Of a stretch of 64,000 nt of DNA, positions 43,693 to 52,340 are shown piece after piece. A program made the translations under genes and the position numbers. Position 1 is the first letter of the stretch; the number at the start of each line of letters is the position of its first letter. The DNA is from Holophagales bacterium (GTDB lineage: Bacteria > Acidobacteriota > Thermoanaerobaculia > Multivoradales > Multivoraceae), in the NCBI GenBank assembly GCA_009845425.1, contig VXZQ01000005.1, positions 62,001 to 126,000 of the forward strand, in the 5' to 3' direction. The notes under the pieces were generated by a model that saw only the letters and a list, made by a program, of their open reading frames with translations, did no database searches and had not been told where the DNA came from.

Positions 43693-44927
43693 TGGCCCAC
43701 GGACCACGCATCGTTCATCTCGATCAACTGGTCATCCGGCCGGGAAGCGGCTGGGCGCGCCTGCCGTTGATCGCGGGTGCGGTCGGCTTCGTCTTCACGA
43801 TCGTGTCGATCGTGTTGGCGAGGAGTTCACCGGAGAGCACGAAGCAGTTCTTCCACTCCTGGCTCGTGGCCGTCGTCTTCTTCCTCTGCATCGGTCTCGG
43901 CTGCCTGTTCTTCGTGCTGATTCACCACGCGACGAAGGCCGGCTGGGGCGTTGTGGTGCGCCGTCTGGCCGAGAACCTGGCCTGTACGGTGCCGGTGCTG
44001 GCGGTCCTGTTCATTCCGGTCGTGGCTCTGGGAATGTACGACCTGTTCCACTGGACCCACGCCGACGCGGTGGCGCATGATCGGCTGCTGCAGGTCAAGG
44101 AGCCGTGGCTCAACGAGACCGGCTTCTGGATACGGACGGTCATCTACTTCGTGGTCTGGAGTGCGTTGGCCCTCTACTTCCGGAACGCGTCGCGGCGGCA
44201 GGACGACAGCGGAGACGAAGCCCTCTCCCGCCGGATGGCGCGATTCAGCCCCGTCGCCGTCGCCGTGTTCGCGGTGACGCTGACGTTCGCCGGCTTCGAC
44301 TGGCTGATGTCGCTGGAGCCGCACTGGTACTCGACGATGTTCGGCGTCTACTTCTTTGCCGGCACGGTCGTCTCGGCGTTCGCGGCGCTGACAGTCTTCA
44401 CCCTGGCCTTCGAACGGTCGGGCCATTTCCGGGGCGTGGTCACCGGCGAGCACTTCCACGATCTTGGCAAGCTGCTGTTCGCCTTCACCGTGTTCTGGGC
44501 CTACATCGCCTTCAGCCAGTTCTTCCTCATCTGGTACGCGAACATCCCGGAGGAGACGAACTGGTTCCTGAGCCGCCTGCACGGCACGGACCACAACCCG
44601 GCGAACTGGCGAGCGGCGACCATGCTGCTGGCCATCGGCCACTTCGCCGTGCCGTTCTTCTTCCTCATGCCCCGGACGATCAAGCGGAATCGCACCCTGC
44701 TGCTGATCGGCGCCCTCTGGATGCTGGCCATGCACCTCTGGGACGTGTTCTGGCTGGTCATGCCGAACCTGCACCGGGAGATGACGTTCAGCCTTCTCGA
44801 CCTGACCTCGCTGCTCGGCGTGGGCGGCGTGTTCCTGGCCACCGCGGGCTGGATGCTGAGCCGCGGCTCTTTGGTGCCGTCCCGGGATCCGCGGCTGGTC
44901 GAGTCGCTGGCCTTCGAGAACATCTGA
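43692..44927 (+). CDS. actF: alternative complex III subunit ActF (NrfD-like, quinone-binding)
   Basis: This 411-residue membrane protein has about ten helices. ActF signatures are FHSWLVAVVFFLCIGLGCLFFVLIHHATKAGWGV, FDWLMSLEPHWYSTMFGVYFFAG and ILIWYANIPEETNWFL-like text (here FFLIWYANIPEE). It pairs with ActC as the second NrfD-like subunit and may take part in proton translocation. It is translationally coupled to actD. After its stop there is a 118-nt gap with a new promoter before the cupredoxin-like gene. Confidence 0.92.
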   Translation: MAHGPRIVHLDQLVIRPGSGWARLPLIAGAVGFVFTIVSIVLARSSPESTKQFFHSWLVAVVFFLCIGLGCLFFVLIHHATKAGWGVVVRRLAENLACTVPVLAVLFIPVVALGMYDLFHWTHADAVAHDRLLQVKEPWLNETGFWIRTVIYFVVWSALALYFRNASRRQDDSGDEALSRRMARFSPVAVAVFAVTLTFAGFDWLMSLEPHWYSTMFGVYFFAGTVVSAFAALTVFTLAFERSGHFRGVVTGEHFHDLGKLLFAFTVFWAYIAFSQFFLIWYANIPEETNWFLSRLHGTDHNPANWRAATMLLAIGHFAVPFFFLMPRTIKRNRTLLLIGALWMLAMHLWDVFWLVMPNLHREMTFSLLDLTSLLGVGGVFLATAGWMLSRGSLVPSRDPRLVESLAFENI

Positions 44928-44964
44928 GGCGTCTACGGGCCGCACCGTCGGTCAGTCGTCCGTC

Positions 44965-44993
44965 TTGTTCCGCCCGCCGGTCCTTGCTACGCT
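44965..44993 (+). promoter_or_regulatory. promoter of the cupredoxin-oxidase operon
   Basis: TTGTTC (44965-44970), a 17-nt spacer and TACGCT (44988-44993) lie 52 nt before the ATG at 45046, which has AAGGAG at 45033-45038. This permits transcription of the oxidase genes independently of actCDF. Confidence 0.42.
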
Positions 44994-45045
44994 GCGCACC
45001 GTCCAAGGGACCCCTGCAACACCTCCCCAGTCAAGGAGCATCGAC

Positions 45046-45762
45046 ATGATTCCGAAGCAGACGATCCGCGTCTGTGCCGTTCTTCTCGCCTTCGCCCTGG
45101 CTTCCTCCTCGGTTGCGCTCGGTGGCACGATTGTCGGCAAAGTCACGTATGAAGGCCGGACGCCTCCACAACGTCCGATGAGGATGGACGCGGACCCGAA
45201 GTGCGCCGAGAAGCACAGCGGCACGGTCCTCGACCAGACCTTCATGATCGGGGACGGCGGCGCCTTCGCCAATGTCTTCCTGGTGATCACCGAGGGCCTC
45301 GAAGGGAAGTCTTTCGATACGCCTTCGCAGCCGGTCGTCATGGACCAGAACGGCTGCATCTACACGCCACGCGTCATGGGCATCCAGGTCGGGCAGCAGT
45401 TCAAGGTGAAGAACTCGGACGGCCTGCTGCACAACGTCCACTCGCTGTCCAAGGACAACCCCCCGTTCAACCGGGCGATGCCGGCCAGCGTGACCGAGGC
45501 CGACTACAGCTTCGACAAGACGGAGCGCTTCCGCATCAAGTGCGACGTCCATCCCTGGATGACCTCCTGGGTGACGGTCGTCGATCATCCGTTCTACGCT
45601 GTGTCGGGCGCCGACGGCTCCTTCCGCATCGAGAACGTGCCCGCCGGCACCTACACGATCGAGGCCCGGCACGAGTTCGAGAGGTTCAGGATCTACTCCG
45701 AGACCGTCGAGGTCGGCGCCAGCGGCGAGGCGACGGTGAACTTCGTGTTCAAGCCGGAGTAG
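45046..45762 (+). CDS. exported cupredoxin-like protein with carboxypeptidase-regulatory-like domain
   Basis: This 238-residue protein has a Sec signal to about residue 26. Like the lipoprotein at 40673-41467 it carries MDADPKCAEKHSG, LLHNVHSLSKDNPPFNRAMP and IKCDVHPWMTSW, then GSFRIENVPAGTYTIEARHE. The His, Cys, His and Met positions suit a type-1 copper centre. It is the first gene of the oxidase operon. The oxidase subunit II has no cytochrome c domain and ActE is missing, so this soluble protein is a candidate electron shuttle; this is inference from ligands and context. Confidence 0.8.
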   Translation: MIPKQTIRVCAVLLAFALASSSVALGGTIVGKVTYEGRTPPQRPMRMDADPKCAEKHSGTVLDQTFMIGDGGAFANVFLVITEGLEGKSFDTPSQPVVMDQNGCIYTPRVMGIQVGQQFKVKNSDGLLHNVHSLSKDNPPFNRAMPASVTEADYSFDKTERFRIKCDVHPWMTSWVTVVDHPFYAVSGADGSFRIENVPAGTYTIEARHEFERFRIYSETVEVGASGEATVNFVFKPE

Positions 45763-45802
45763 ACGAGGAACCCCAGCAAGTAGCTAGAAAGGAGCGGCGT
45801 CC

Positions 45803-47560
45803 ATGGCGGAGCCCGTTCACGCTTCACCTGCACACGACGAGCATCATCACGAGCAGAGCTTCTGGCGGAAGTACATCTTCTCGACCGATCACAAGGTGAT
45901 CGGCGTCCAGTACTCGGTCACGGGTCTGGCGTTCCTCTTCTTCGGGTTCGTCCTGATGATGCTGATGCGCTGGAACCTCGCCTACCCCAATGAACCGATC
46001 CCCTTCATCGGATCGCTTCTCGGCGACAACCGGGCGCCCGGCGGCATCATGCTGCCGGACTTCTACAACGAGCTCGGCGCCATGCACGGCACGATCATGG
46101 TGTTCCTCGGCGTCGTGCCGCTGGCGGTCGGCGGCTTCGGCAACTTCGTCATGCCGCTGCAGCTCGGCGCCCCGGATATGGCCTTCCCGCGGATCAACAT
46201 GATCAGCTACTGGTGCCTGTTCATGGGCGGCGTGACCATGTTCGCCAGCTTCTTCCTGCCGAACGGCGCTGCGGGCAACGGCTGGACCTCTTACTCGCCG
46301 CTGGCCGACATCGCGCTGAATGGCCAGACGGCCTGGCTGATCGGGATGATCTTCCTGATCACGTCGTCGCTGCTGGGCGCGATCAACTTCATCACCACGG
46401 CGATCCAGCTCCGCGCGCCCGGGATGACCTGGATGCGCCTGCCGTTCTTCTGCTGGGCGCAGATCGTGACTGCCTTCCTCCTGCTGCTGGCCTTCCCGCC
46501 GCTCGAGGCCGCGGGCGTGCTGCAGTTGATGGACCGGGTCGCGAACACCAGCTTCTTCATTCCGGAAGGGCTGGTGGTCGGCGGCGAGGTGCTCGACCGG
46601 AGCGGAGGCGGCAGTCCGCTGCTCTGGCAGCACCTCTTCTGGTTCCTGGCCCATCCCGAGGTCTACGTCCTCATCCTGCCGGCGATGGGGATCGTCGCCG
46701 AGGTGATCGCGAACAACTCGCGCAAGCCGCTCTGGGGCTACCGCTCGATGGTCTACTCGCTGATCTTCCTTGGCTTCATGAGCTTCATCGTCTGGGCGCA
46801 CCACATGTTCATCACCGGCATGGGTTCGGTGATGTCCACCTTCTTCCAGACGACGACGATGATCATCTCGATCCCGTCCGTCATCATCCTGAGCGCGCTG
46901 TTCATCTCGCTATGGGGCGGTTCCATCCGTTACAACACGCCGATGCTGTTCGCCCTCGGCTTCCTGCCGATGTTCGGCATAGGAGGACTGACCGGGCTAC
47001 CCCTTGGTCTCTCGGCGGCGGACATTCCGCTCCACGACACCTACTACGTGATCGGCCACTTCCACTACGTGGTGGCGCCCGGAACCCTGTTCGCGCTGTT
47101 CGCCGGCGTCTACTACTGGTTCCCCAAGGTGACGGGGCGCAAGATGAACGAGTTCCTGGGCAAACTCCACTTCTGGCCCTCTCTCGTCTTCATGAACGGG
47201 GTGTTCTTCCCGATGATGATCCAGGGCCTGAACGGCGTCTCGCGGCGGCTCGCGGACGGAGGCATCAGCTACGACTTCGCGGGCGAGGTCGCAGGACTGA
47301 ACCGGATGATGTCGGTTTCGGCCTGGTGCCTGGCGCTGGCACAGATTCCGTTCATCATCAACTTCTTCATGAGCATCCGGAACGGCGAGAAGGCCGGACG
47401 CAATCCCTGGAACTCGACCACCGTCGAGTGGCTGGCGCCGTCGCCGGCTCCGCACGGCAACTTCGACCAGCCGATCGAGGTCGTACGAGGGCCGTACGAG
47501 TACAGCGTTCCGGGTAGCGACAAGGACTACGTCCCACAGGCCGAACCGGCCTCAACCTGA
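45803..47560 (+). CDS. ctaD: cytochrome c oxidase subunit I
   Basis: This is a 585-residue haem-copper oxidase core with twelve helices. The CuB site is HPEVY (the A1-type Glu is present, with the cross-linked His-Tyr pair) and WAHHMF. The haem ligands lie in HDTYYVIGHFHYV and in the early MHGTIMVF segment. It reduces oxygen to water and pumps protons. The segment GLTGLPLGLSAADIPLHDTYY is a variant seen in oxidases linked to alternative complex III. It is the second gene of the operon, 40 nt after the cupredoxin-like gene. Confidence 0.95.
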   Translation: MAEPVHASPAHDEHHHEQSFWRKYIFSTDHKVIGVQYSVTGLAFLFFGFVLMMLMRWNLAYPNEPIPFIGSLLGDNRAPGGIMLPDFYNELGAMHGTIMVFLGVVPLAVGGFGNFVMPLQLGAPDMAFPRINMISYWCLFMGGVTMFASFFLPNGAAGNGWTSYSPLADIALNGQTAWLIGMIFLITSSLLGAINFITTAIQLRAPGMTWMRLPFFCWAQIVTAFLLLLAFPPLEAAGVLQLMDRVANTSFFIPEGLVVGGEVLDRSGGGSPLLWQHLFWFLAHPEVYVLILPAMGIVAEVIANNSRKPLWGYRSMVYSLIFLGFMSFIVWAHHMFITGMGSVMSTFFQTTTMIISIPSVIILSALFISLWGGSIRYNTPMLFALGFLPMFGIGGLTGLPLGLSAADIPLHDTYYVIGHFHYVVAPGTLFALFAGVYYWFPKVTGRKMNEFLGKLHFWPSLVFMNGVFFPMMIQGLNGVSRRLADGGISYDFAGEVAGLNRMMSVSAWCLALAQIPFIINFFMSIRNGEKAGRNPWNSTTVEWLAPSPAPHGNFDQPIEVVRGPYEYSVPGSDKDYVPQAEPAST

Positions 47561-47580
47561 CCGTCCGAGGACCTCAAGAG

Positions 47581-48180
47581 ATGGAAATCCCATACACGGT
47601 AGAGGCCCACCCCGAAACGGGCCTCAACAACGGCAAGATCGGGATCTGGCTGTTCCTGACGTCGGAGGTCATGCTGTTCGGCGCGCTGTTCGCCACGTTC
47701 ATCATGCTGCGCATCGGGTCGGACGGCAACTGGGCCGCGATGCAGGCCGAGGCGGAGCTCAACATCCCCCTGGCGACGGTGAACACCGCGGTGCTGATCG
47801 CCTCCAGTCTGACGATGGTCATGGCCTGGGCGTCGCTGATGCGCGGGCAACTGGGCCGGTTCAAGGTGTTCGGTTGGCTGACCGTCGGCTGCGGCGGCAT
47901 CTTCCTGGTCATCAAGTACTTCGAGTACACCGCGAAGTTCGAGCACCACCACTATCCGGAGTCGAGCACCTTCCTCGCCATCTACTTCGCGATGACGGGG
48001 CTCCACGCCCTGCACGTGATCGGCGGAATGGCCTGGAACGCCTACTTCACCGGTCCGGGGTCGAAGGTGTTCCACACGAACCGGCAGTGGCTGACCGACC
48101 GGGTCGAGCACTCCGGCCTGTTCTGGCACTTCGTCGATCTGGTGTGGATCTTCCTCTTCCCCGTCTTCTACCTGCTGTAG
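47581..48180 (+). CDS. ctaE: cytochrome c oxidase subunit III
   Basis: This is a 199-residue subunit with five helices. Family text includes KIGIWLFLTSEVMLFGALFATFIMLR and the conserved Glu/His region MTGLHALHVIGGMAWNAYF, ending RVEHSGLFWHFVDLVWIFLFPVFYLL. It stabilises the core and proton uptake. It begins 20 nt after subunit I. Confidence 0.93.
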   Translation: MEIPYTVEAHPETGLNNGKIGIWLFLTSEVMLFGALFATFIMLRIGSDGNWAAMQAEAELNIPLATVNTAVLIASSLTMVMAWASLMRGQLGRFKVFGWLTVGCGGIFLVIKYFEYTAKFEHHHYPESSTFLAIYFAMTGLHALHVIGGMAWNAYFTGPGSKVFHTNRQWLTDRVEHSGLFWHFVDLVWIFLFPVFYLL

Positions 48181-48232
48181 CGGACGCCTGCCGCCCTGAA
48201 TCTCTGGTCAACCCTGGAGCGAGTCGCATCCC

Positions 48233-48562
48233 ATGAGTGAACACGTCGATATCGACAAGCAGGTCCGCATCTACTTCATGGTGTTCGGCGCCCTGATGGT
48301 GGGCACTGCCGCCACGGTTGGCGCGTACTACCTGGAAGTTTCGGTGCCGGTGGCCCTCACCATCGGCCTGTTCATCGCCAGCGTCAAGGCGTCCCTGGTC
48401 GCCTGCTTCTTCATGCACCTGATCGACGAGAAGAAGATCATCTACTGGACGCTGGCGCTGACGGTGGCCTTCTTCATCGCGCTGATGGCGTTGCCCATCC
48501 TGACGTCGGTAACGGACCAGGTCGGGGACTTTGCCGAAGTCGAGGCGCACGAGGCGCACTGA
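48233..48562 (+). CDS. ctaF: cytochrome c oxidase subunit IV-like
   Basis: This 109-residue protein has three helices and the prokaryotic subunit IV pattern: VGAYYLEVSVPVALTIGLFIASVKASLVACFFMHL, then IIYWTLALTVAFFIALM. It is an accessory subunit of the oxidase. It follows subunit III after 52 nt. Confidence 0.85.
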   Translation: MSEHVDIDKQVRIYFMVFGALMVGTAATVGAYYLEVSVPVALTIGLFIASVKASLVACFFMHLIDEKKIIYWTLALTVAFFIALMALPILTSVTDQVGDFAEVEAHEAH

Positions 48563-48580
48563 CAGCCCGCTGATCGCGTC

Positions 48581-49054
48581 ATGAACCTGAAGGTCATCCA
48601 CATCGTCTTCGTCGGCAGCGCCGTTCTCCTGGCACTGTTCTTCGGCGGCTGGTGTCTGGCGCAGGGGAGCGCGTACGCGGTAGGCGCCGTTCTTTCCTTC
48701 GCGGTCGCGGCGGCGCTCGTCTGGTACGGCATCTGGTTCTGGCGGAAGATCACGACGCCGGAGGAGGAGTGGGCTCGCCGGCGCAAGCTGTTCCGCACGA
48801 TTCCTGTTGCCGTGGTGGCCTGGCTGGTCGCTTCCGAACCGGCGGCCTGGGCCTGCTCGGTCTGCTACGGGGCTGCCGAAGGGACGATGATCGACGCGGC
48901 CCGTGCCGGCGTCTGGTTTCTGCTGGCGGCGGTCTTCGTGATGCAGGGGGCCTTCGTCCTCTTCTTTCTCTATCTCCGGCGCCGTGCGCGGCGTCTGCGA
49001 ACCGACCCGGTGCCGCCCTGGTGGAGCACCGTTGAGGAGCCTGTCAAGTCATGA
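48581..49054 (+). CDS. hypothetical membrane protein with CxxC motif in the oxidase operon
   Basis: This 157-residue protein has three or four hydrophobic helices. Between the second and third lies a short loop with WACSVCYGAAEG, a CxxC pair that would sit outside or at the membrane surface. The C-terminus is basic (RRRARRLRTD). I do not recognise a family. It overlaps the subunit II gene by ATGA and is therefore co-translated. A role in CuA-site metallation or assembly is possible, by analogy with other CxxC assembly factors, but unproven. Confidence 0.75.
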   Translation: MNLKVIHIVFVGSAVLLALFFGGWCLAQGSAYAVGAVLSFAVAAALVWYGIWFWRKITTPEEEWARRRKLFRTIPVAVVAWLVASEPAAWACSVCYGAAEGTMIDAARAGVWFLLAAVFVMQGAFVLFFLYLRRRARRLRTDPVPPWWSTVEEPVKS

Positions 49055-49854
49055 TGGATGCCATGTTCCCGGCCGCGGCGTCGGAGCACGCCGGCCGGAT
49101 CGACAACATGATCGACGCGGTGCACTACCTGATGCTCGCGCTCTTCATCGTCTGGGGCGTGTTCTTCGTGTACGTGCTGATGCGCTTCCGCGCCAGCCGC
49201 AACCCGAAGGCGGACTACGTCGGCGTCAAGAGCAAGATGAGCACCTACGGTGAGGTCGCCGTGGCGATCGCGGAAGGGATTCTCCTGCTCGGCTTCTCGA
49301 TCCCGATGTGGGCGGAGCGTGTGGACGAAGTGCCGCCGGAGTCCGACGCGACGGTAGTGCGGGTCGTGGCTCAACAGTTCGCGTGGAACGTCTGGTATCC
49401 GGGGGCCGACGGCGAGTTCGGCGCGCAGGACCTGTCACTGATAGACGAAGCGACCAATCCGATCGGCCTCGACCGCGACAGCGAGGCCGGCGCCGACGAC
49501 ATCTGGACCGTGAACCAGTTGCACCTCCCGGTCGACAAGGCGGCGATCATCCACCTGTCGTCCAAGGACGTGATCCACAGCTTCAACCTGCCGAACATGC
49601 GGATCAAGCAGGACACGATCCCGGGCATCTCGATTCCGGTCTGGTTCGTTCCCACCAAGACGACGGCCCAGATCCGCGAAGAGACCGGCAATCCGGACTA
49701 CGTCTATGAGATCGCCTGCGCCCAGCTCTGCGGCAACAGCCACTACTCGATGCGCGGCTTCCTGACCGTGCACACCGAGGAGGAGTTCCAGGCCTGGCTC
49801 GACGAAGAGGCGTCCTACCTCTCCGGCAGCGACGACGACTTCTTCGACTTCTAG
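49051..49854 (+). CDS. ctaC: cytochrome c oxidase subunit II, CuA type without cytochrome c domain
   Basis: This 267-residue protein has two N-terminal helices followed by a cupredoxin domain. The CuA ligands are in DVIHSFNLPNMRIKQDTIPG and ACAQLCGNSHYSM (C-x3-C-x3-H-x2-M). The protein ends in an acidic tail, so the fused haem c of caa3-type enzymes is lacking. The electron donor must therefore be separate. The gene is last in the operon, an unusual order (I, III, IV, unknown, II). Confidence 0.94.
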   Translation: MMDAMFPAAASEHAGRIDNMIDAVHYLMLALFIVWGVFFVYVLMRFRASRNPKADYVGVKSKMSTYGEVAVAIAEGILLLGFSIPMWAERVDEVPPESDATVVRVVAQQFAWNVWYPGADGEFGAQDLSLIDEATNPIGLDRDSEAGADDIWTVNQLHLPVDKAAIIHLSSKDVIHSFNLPNMRIKQDTIPGISIPVWFVPTKTTAQIREETGNPDYVYEIACAQLCGNSHYSMRGFLTVHTEEEFQAWLDEEASYLSGSDDDFFDF

Positions 49855-49908
49855 GAGGCCGCCGCGCTGGCGGCGGTCCGGCTGGCCTCGGGTGTACGCT
49901 CAGGGTTC

Positions 49909-51303
49909 ATGACCGGGTGGACACCCCTCTGGGGACGCCGTGAGCTGTTGAAGGCGGCCTGGGTAGGCCCTTCGGCGGCGGCCGCTGCCTTTGGCGCCCA
50001 CGCCGCGGCGAGGCAGGAACCCGGCGAAGACGAGGTCGCGGAGCAGCCGGACGAAGCGGCGCTTGCGGCATACCGCGCGGGCTTCGCCGCGCCGCCGCTC
50101 GAGCGGGTTCGGATCGGTTTCGTCGGCGTCGGTCTCCAGGGCGGCAGCCACGTCCGGAACTTCCTGCGAATCGACGGCGTCAACATCGTCGCGGTCTGCG
50201 ACATCGACGAGCCACGGGCCGAGGAGGTCGCATCCTGGGTGGTCGATGCCGGAGGAGCGCCGCCGGAGCTGTACACCCGGGGCGATACCGATTACAAGCG
50301 CCTGTGCGAGCGCGACGACGTCGACCTCGTCTTCAACGCGACTCCCTGGCGGTGGCACGTTCCCGTCTGCGTCGAGGCGATGGAAACGGGGAAGCACACG
50401 GCGGTCGAGGTGCCGGCGGCGATCACGCTCGAGGGCTGCTGGCGCCTGGTCGAGACCGCCGAACGCACCGCACGGCACTGCGTGATGATGGAGAACTGCA
50501 ACTACGGCCGCAGCGAGATGATGGTCCTCAACATGGTGCGCCAGGGCCTGCTGGGCGATCTTCTTCACGGCGAGGCGGCCTACATTCACGACCTCCGGTC
50601 GCTCAAGTTCTCCGATCGCAACGAAGGGCTGTGGCGCCTGCAGCACTCGGTGGAACGGAACGCGAACCTCTACCCGACCCACGGTCTCGGGCCGGTGGCC
50701 CAGTGCATGGACATCAACCGGGGCGACTGCTTCGACTACCTCGTCTCGCTGTCGAGCCCGGCCAAGGGACTGGCGCTCTACGCGGCGGAGCGGTTCGGCG
50801 ACGACGATCCGCGGGCCAGGGTCCGCTACGCCCTGGGCGACATGAACTCGAGCCTGATCCGGACGCGGCGCGGGCGGAGCATTCTGCTGCAGCACGACAC
50901 GACGACGCCCAGGCCGTACAGTCGACTCAACCTGGTGCAGGGTACCCGTGGCGTGTTCGCGGGGTTCCCGGACCGGATCTTCATCGAAGGCGAGGCCGAG
51001 GGGCACGAATGGAGCGATGTCGAGCCCTACCGCGAGCGCTTCGAGCACCCCTTGTGGGCCCAGCACGCGGAAGACGCCGAGGGCGCCGGTCACGGCGGCA
51101 TGGACTACTTCGAGGACTACCGGCTGGTCCGCTGTCTGCTCGGGGGCACGCTCACCGACATGGACGTCTACGACGCCGCCGCGCTGTCGGCGCCGGTCGA
51201 GTTGAGCGAACTCTCGGTCGCCCGGGGCAGCGAGCCGGTCGAGTTCCCCGACTTCACCCGCGGCGCCTACCGGACGCGGCCGCCTCTGGGGATCGTCGCC
51301 TGA
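49909..51303 (+). CDS. Gfo/Idh/MocA family oxidoreductase, GH109-like
   Basis: This 464-residue protein has a Tat-type leader (GRRELLKAAW near residue 10). The NAD-binding start is RIGFVGVGLQGGSHV, with AVCDID, and the catalytic region is AVEVPAAITLEG. The blocks NLYPTHGLGPVAQCMDINRGDCFDYLVSLSS and AGHGGMDYFEDYRLVRCL match glycoside hydrolase family 109, which cleaves alpha-N-acetylgalactosamine via a redox cycle on bound NAD. Activity is by family only. Its stop overlaps the glycosyltransferase start (CTGA). Confidence 0.85.
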   Translation: MTGWTPLWGRRELLKAAWVGPSAAAAAFGAHAAARQEPGEDEVAEQPDEAALAAYRAGFAAPPLERVRIGFVGVGLQGGSHVRNFLRIDGVNIVAVCDIDEPRAEEVASWVVDAGGAPPELYTRGDTDYKRLCERDDVDLVFNATPWRWHVPVCVEAMETGKHTAVEVPAAITLEGCWRLVETAERTARHCVMMENCNYGRSEMMVLNMVRQGLLGDLLHGEAAYIHDLRSLKFSDRNEGLWRLQHSVERNANLYPTHGLGPVAQCMDINRGDCFDYLVSLSSPAKGLALYAAERFGDDDPRARVRYALGDMNSSLIRTRRGRSILLQHDTTTPRPYSRLNLVQGTRGVFAGFPDRIFIEGEAEGHEWSDVEPYRERFEHPLWAQHAEDAEGAGHGGMDYFEDYRLVRCLLGGTLTDMDVYDAAALSAPVELSELSVARGSEPVEFPDFTRGAYRTRPPLGIVA

Positions 51304-52340
51304 GAGTCGCCTACCTTCTGCCCGGCGCCGCGCTCTACGGCGGCGTCAAGGTGGTGTTGCAGCATGCCCGCGCGCTCCGGGGCCTCGGAGTCGACGCGAC
51401 CGTCCACTCGCCGGATCCATGCCCGACCTGGTTCGACGGTGCGGACACCTTCTACCGGCAGGTGCGGGCCCTCGATCGGCAATCGCTGCCGGGGGTCGAG
51501 GTGGCGGTGGGGACGCTGGCGCCGACGGTCGCTCCGGCGATCGAAGTTGCCGAGCGCCTGGCGTGTCACCTGTGTCAGGGCTATGAGCCGGCCCACGACA
51601 CACTGTCTCGCGCCGAGCGCGGCGCGATGCTGGCCGCGTACGAGTTGCCGGCCCGGAAGCTCGTCGTGTCGCCACACCTCGTCCGCACGGTCCGCGAGCG
51701 GCACGGCGTCGAGGCTCACTGGATTCCGCAACCGTTCGAGCCGGATCTGTTTCGGCCCCCTGAGCGGGAACGCGAAGATGACGGCCGGCTGCGGATGCTC
51801 GTCAGCGGCCACTGGGATCTCGAAGTCAAGGGAGTCGCCTGGTGCCTGCGGGCACTGCGGCCGCTCTTTGAGCGGCGCGGGCGCCGTCTCGACCTGGTGC
51901 GCCTGTCGATCGACGCGGATGCCGAGGAACTCGTCCTCTGGCCGGAAGCGGAGCGGCACCGTCACGTTCCGCCTGCTGAGGTACCGGCATTGATCCGAGG
52001 CGTCGACCTGTGCATCGGGCCGTCGTCGCCGCTCGAAGGTTTCGGCCTGCTCGCGCTCGAAGCGATGGGCTGCGCGCGCCCCTGCGTTCTGACGGACATT
52101 CCCTCCCACCGTGACCTCGATCCGGAAGACCGGGCCTCGATCAAGGTGTCGTTTGGCGACGCGGAGGCGCTTCGCGACGCGGTGGAGCGCCTGTGGCGTG
52201 ATCGGGATCTGCGGCGGCGTCTCGGTAGCGTGGGGCGCACGATCGCCGAGACCTACACGGAACGCCGCACCGGTGAAGCGCTGATGCGGGCTTTCGACGA
52301 GGAGCGGTGGTCCTCGCCTCAGACGAAGATCGAGACGTAG
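51300..52340 (+). CDS. glycosyltransferase, GT4-like, CTG start
   Basis: This 346-residue GT-B fold enzyme has N-terminal Rossmann start RVAYLLPGAALYGGVK. The C-terminal nucleotide-sugar site is SPLEGFGLLALEAMGCARPCVLTD (the E-x7-E type motif). The only start that keeps the first beta-strand is CTG at 51300, overlapping the TGA of the upstream gene. No ATG, GTG or TTG occurs in frame for at least the last 100 nt before it. The donor and acceptor are unknown. The gene overlaps the convergent methyltransferase gene by 22 nt. Confidence 0.82.
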   Translation: MRVAYLLPGAALYGGVKVVLQHARALRGLGVDATVHSPDPCPTWFDGADTFYRQVRALDRQSLPGVEVAVGTLAPTVAPAIEVAERLACHLCQGYEPAHDTLSRAERGAMLAAYELPARKLVVSPHLVRTVRERHGVEAHWIPQPFEPDLFRPPEREREDDGRLRMLVSGHWDLEVKGVAWCLRALRPLFERRGRRLDLVRLSIDADAEELVLWPEAERHRHVPPAEVPALIRGVDLCIGPSSPLEGFGLLALEAMGCARPCVLTDIPSHRDLDPEDRASIKVSFGDAEALRDAVERLWRDRDLRRRLGSVGRTIAETYTERRTGEALMRAFDEERWSSPQTKIET

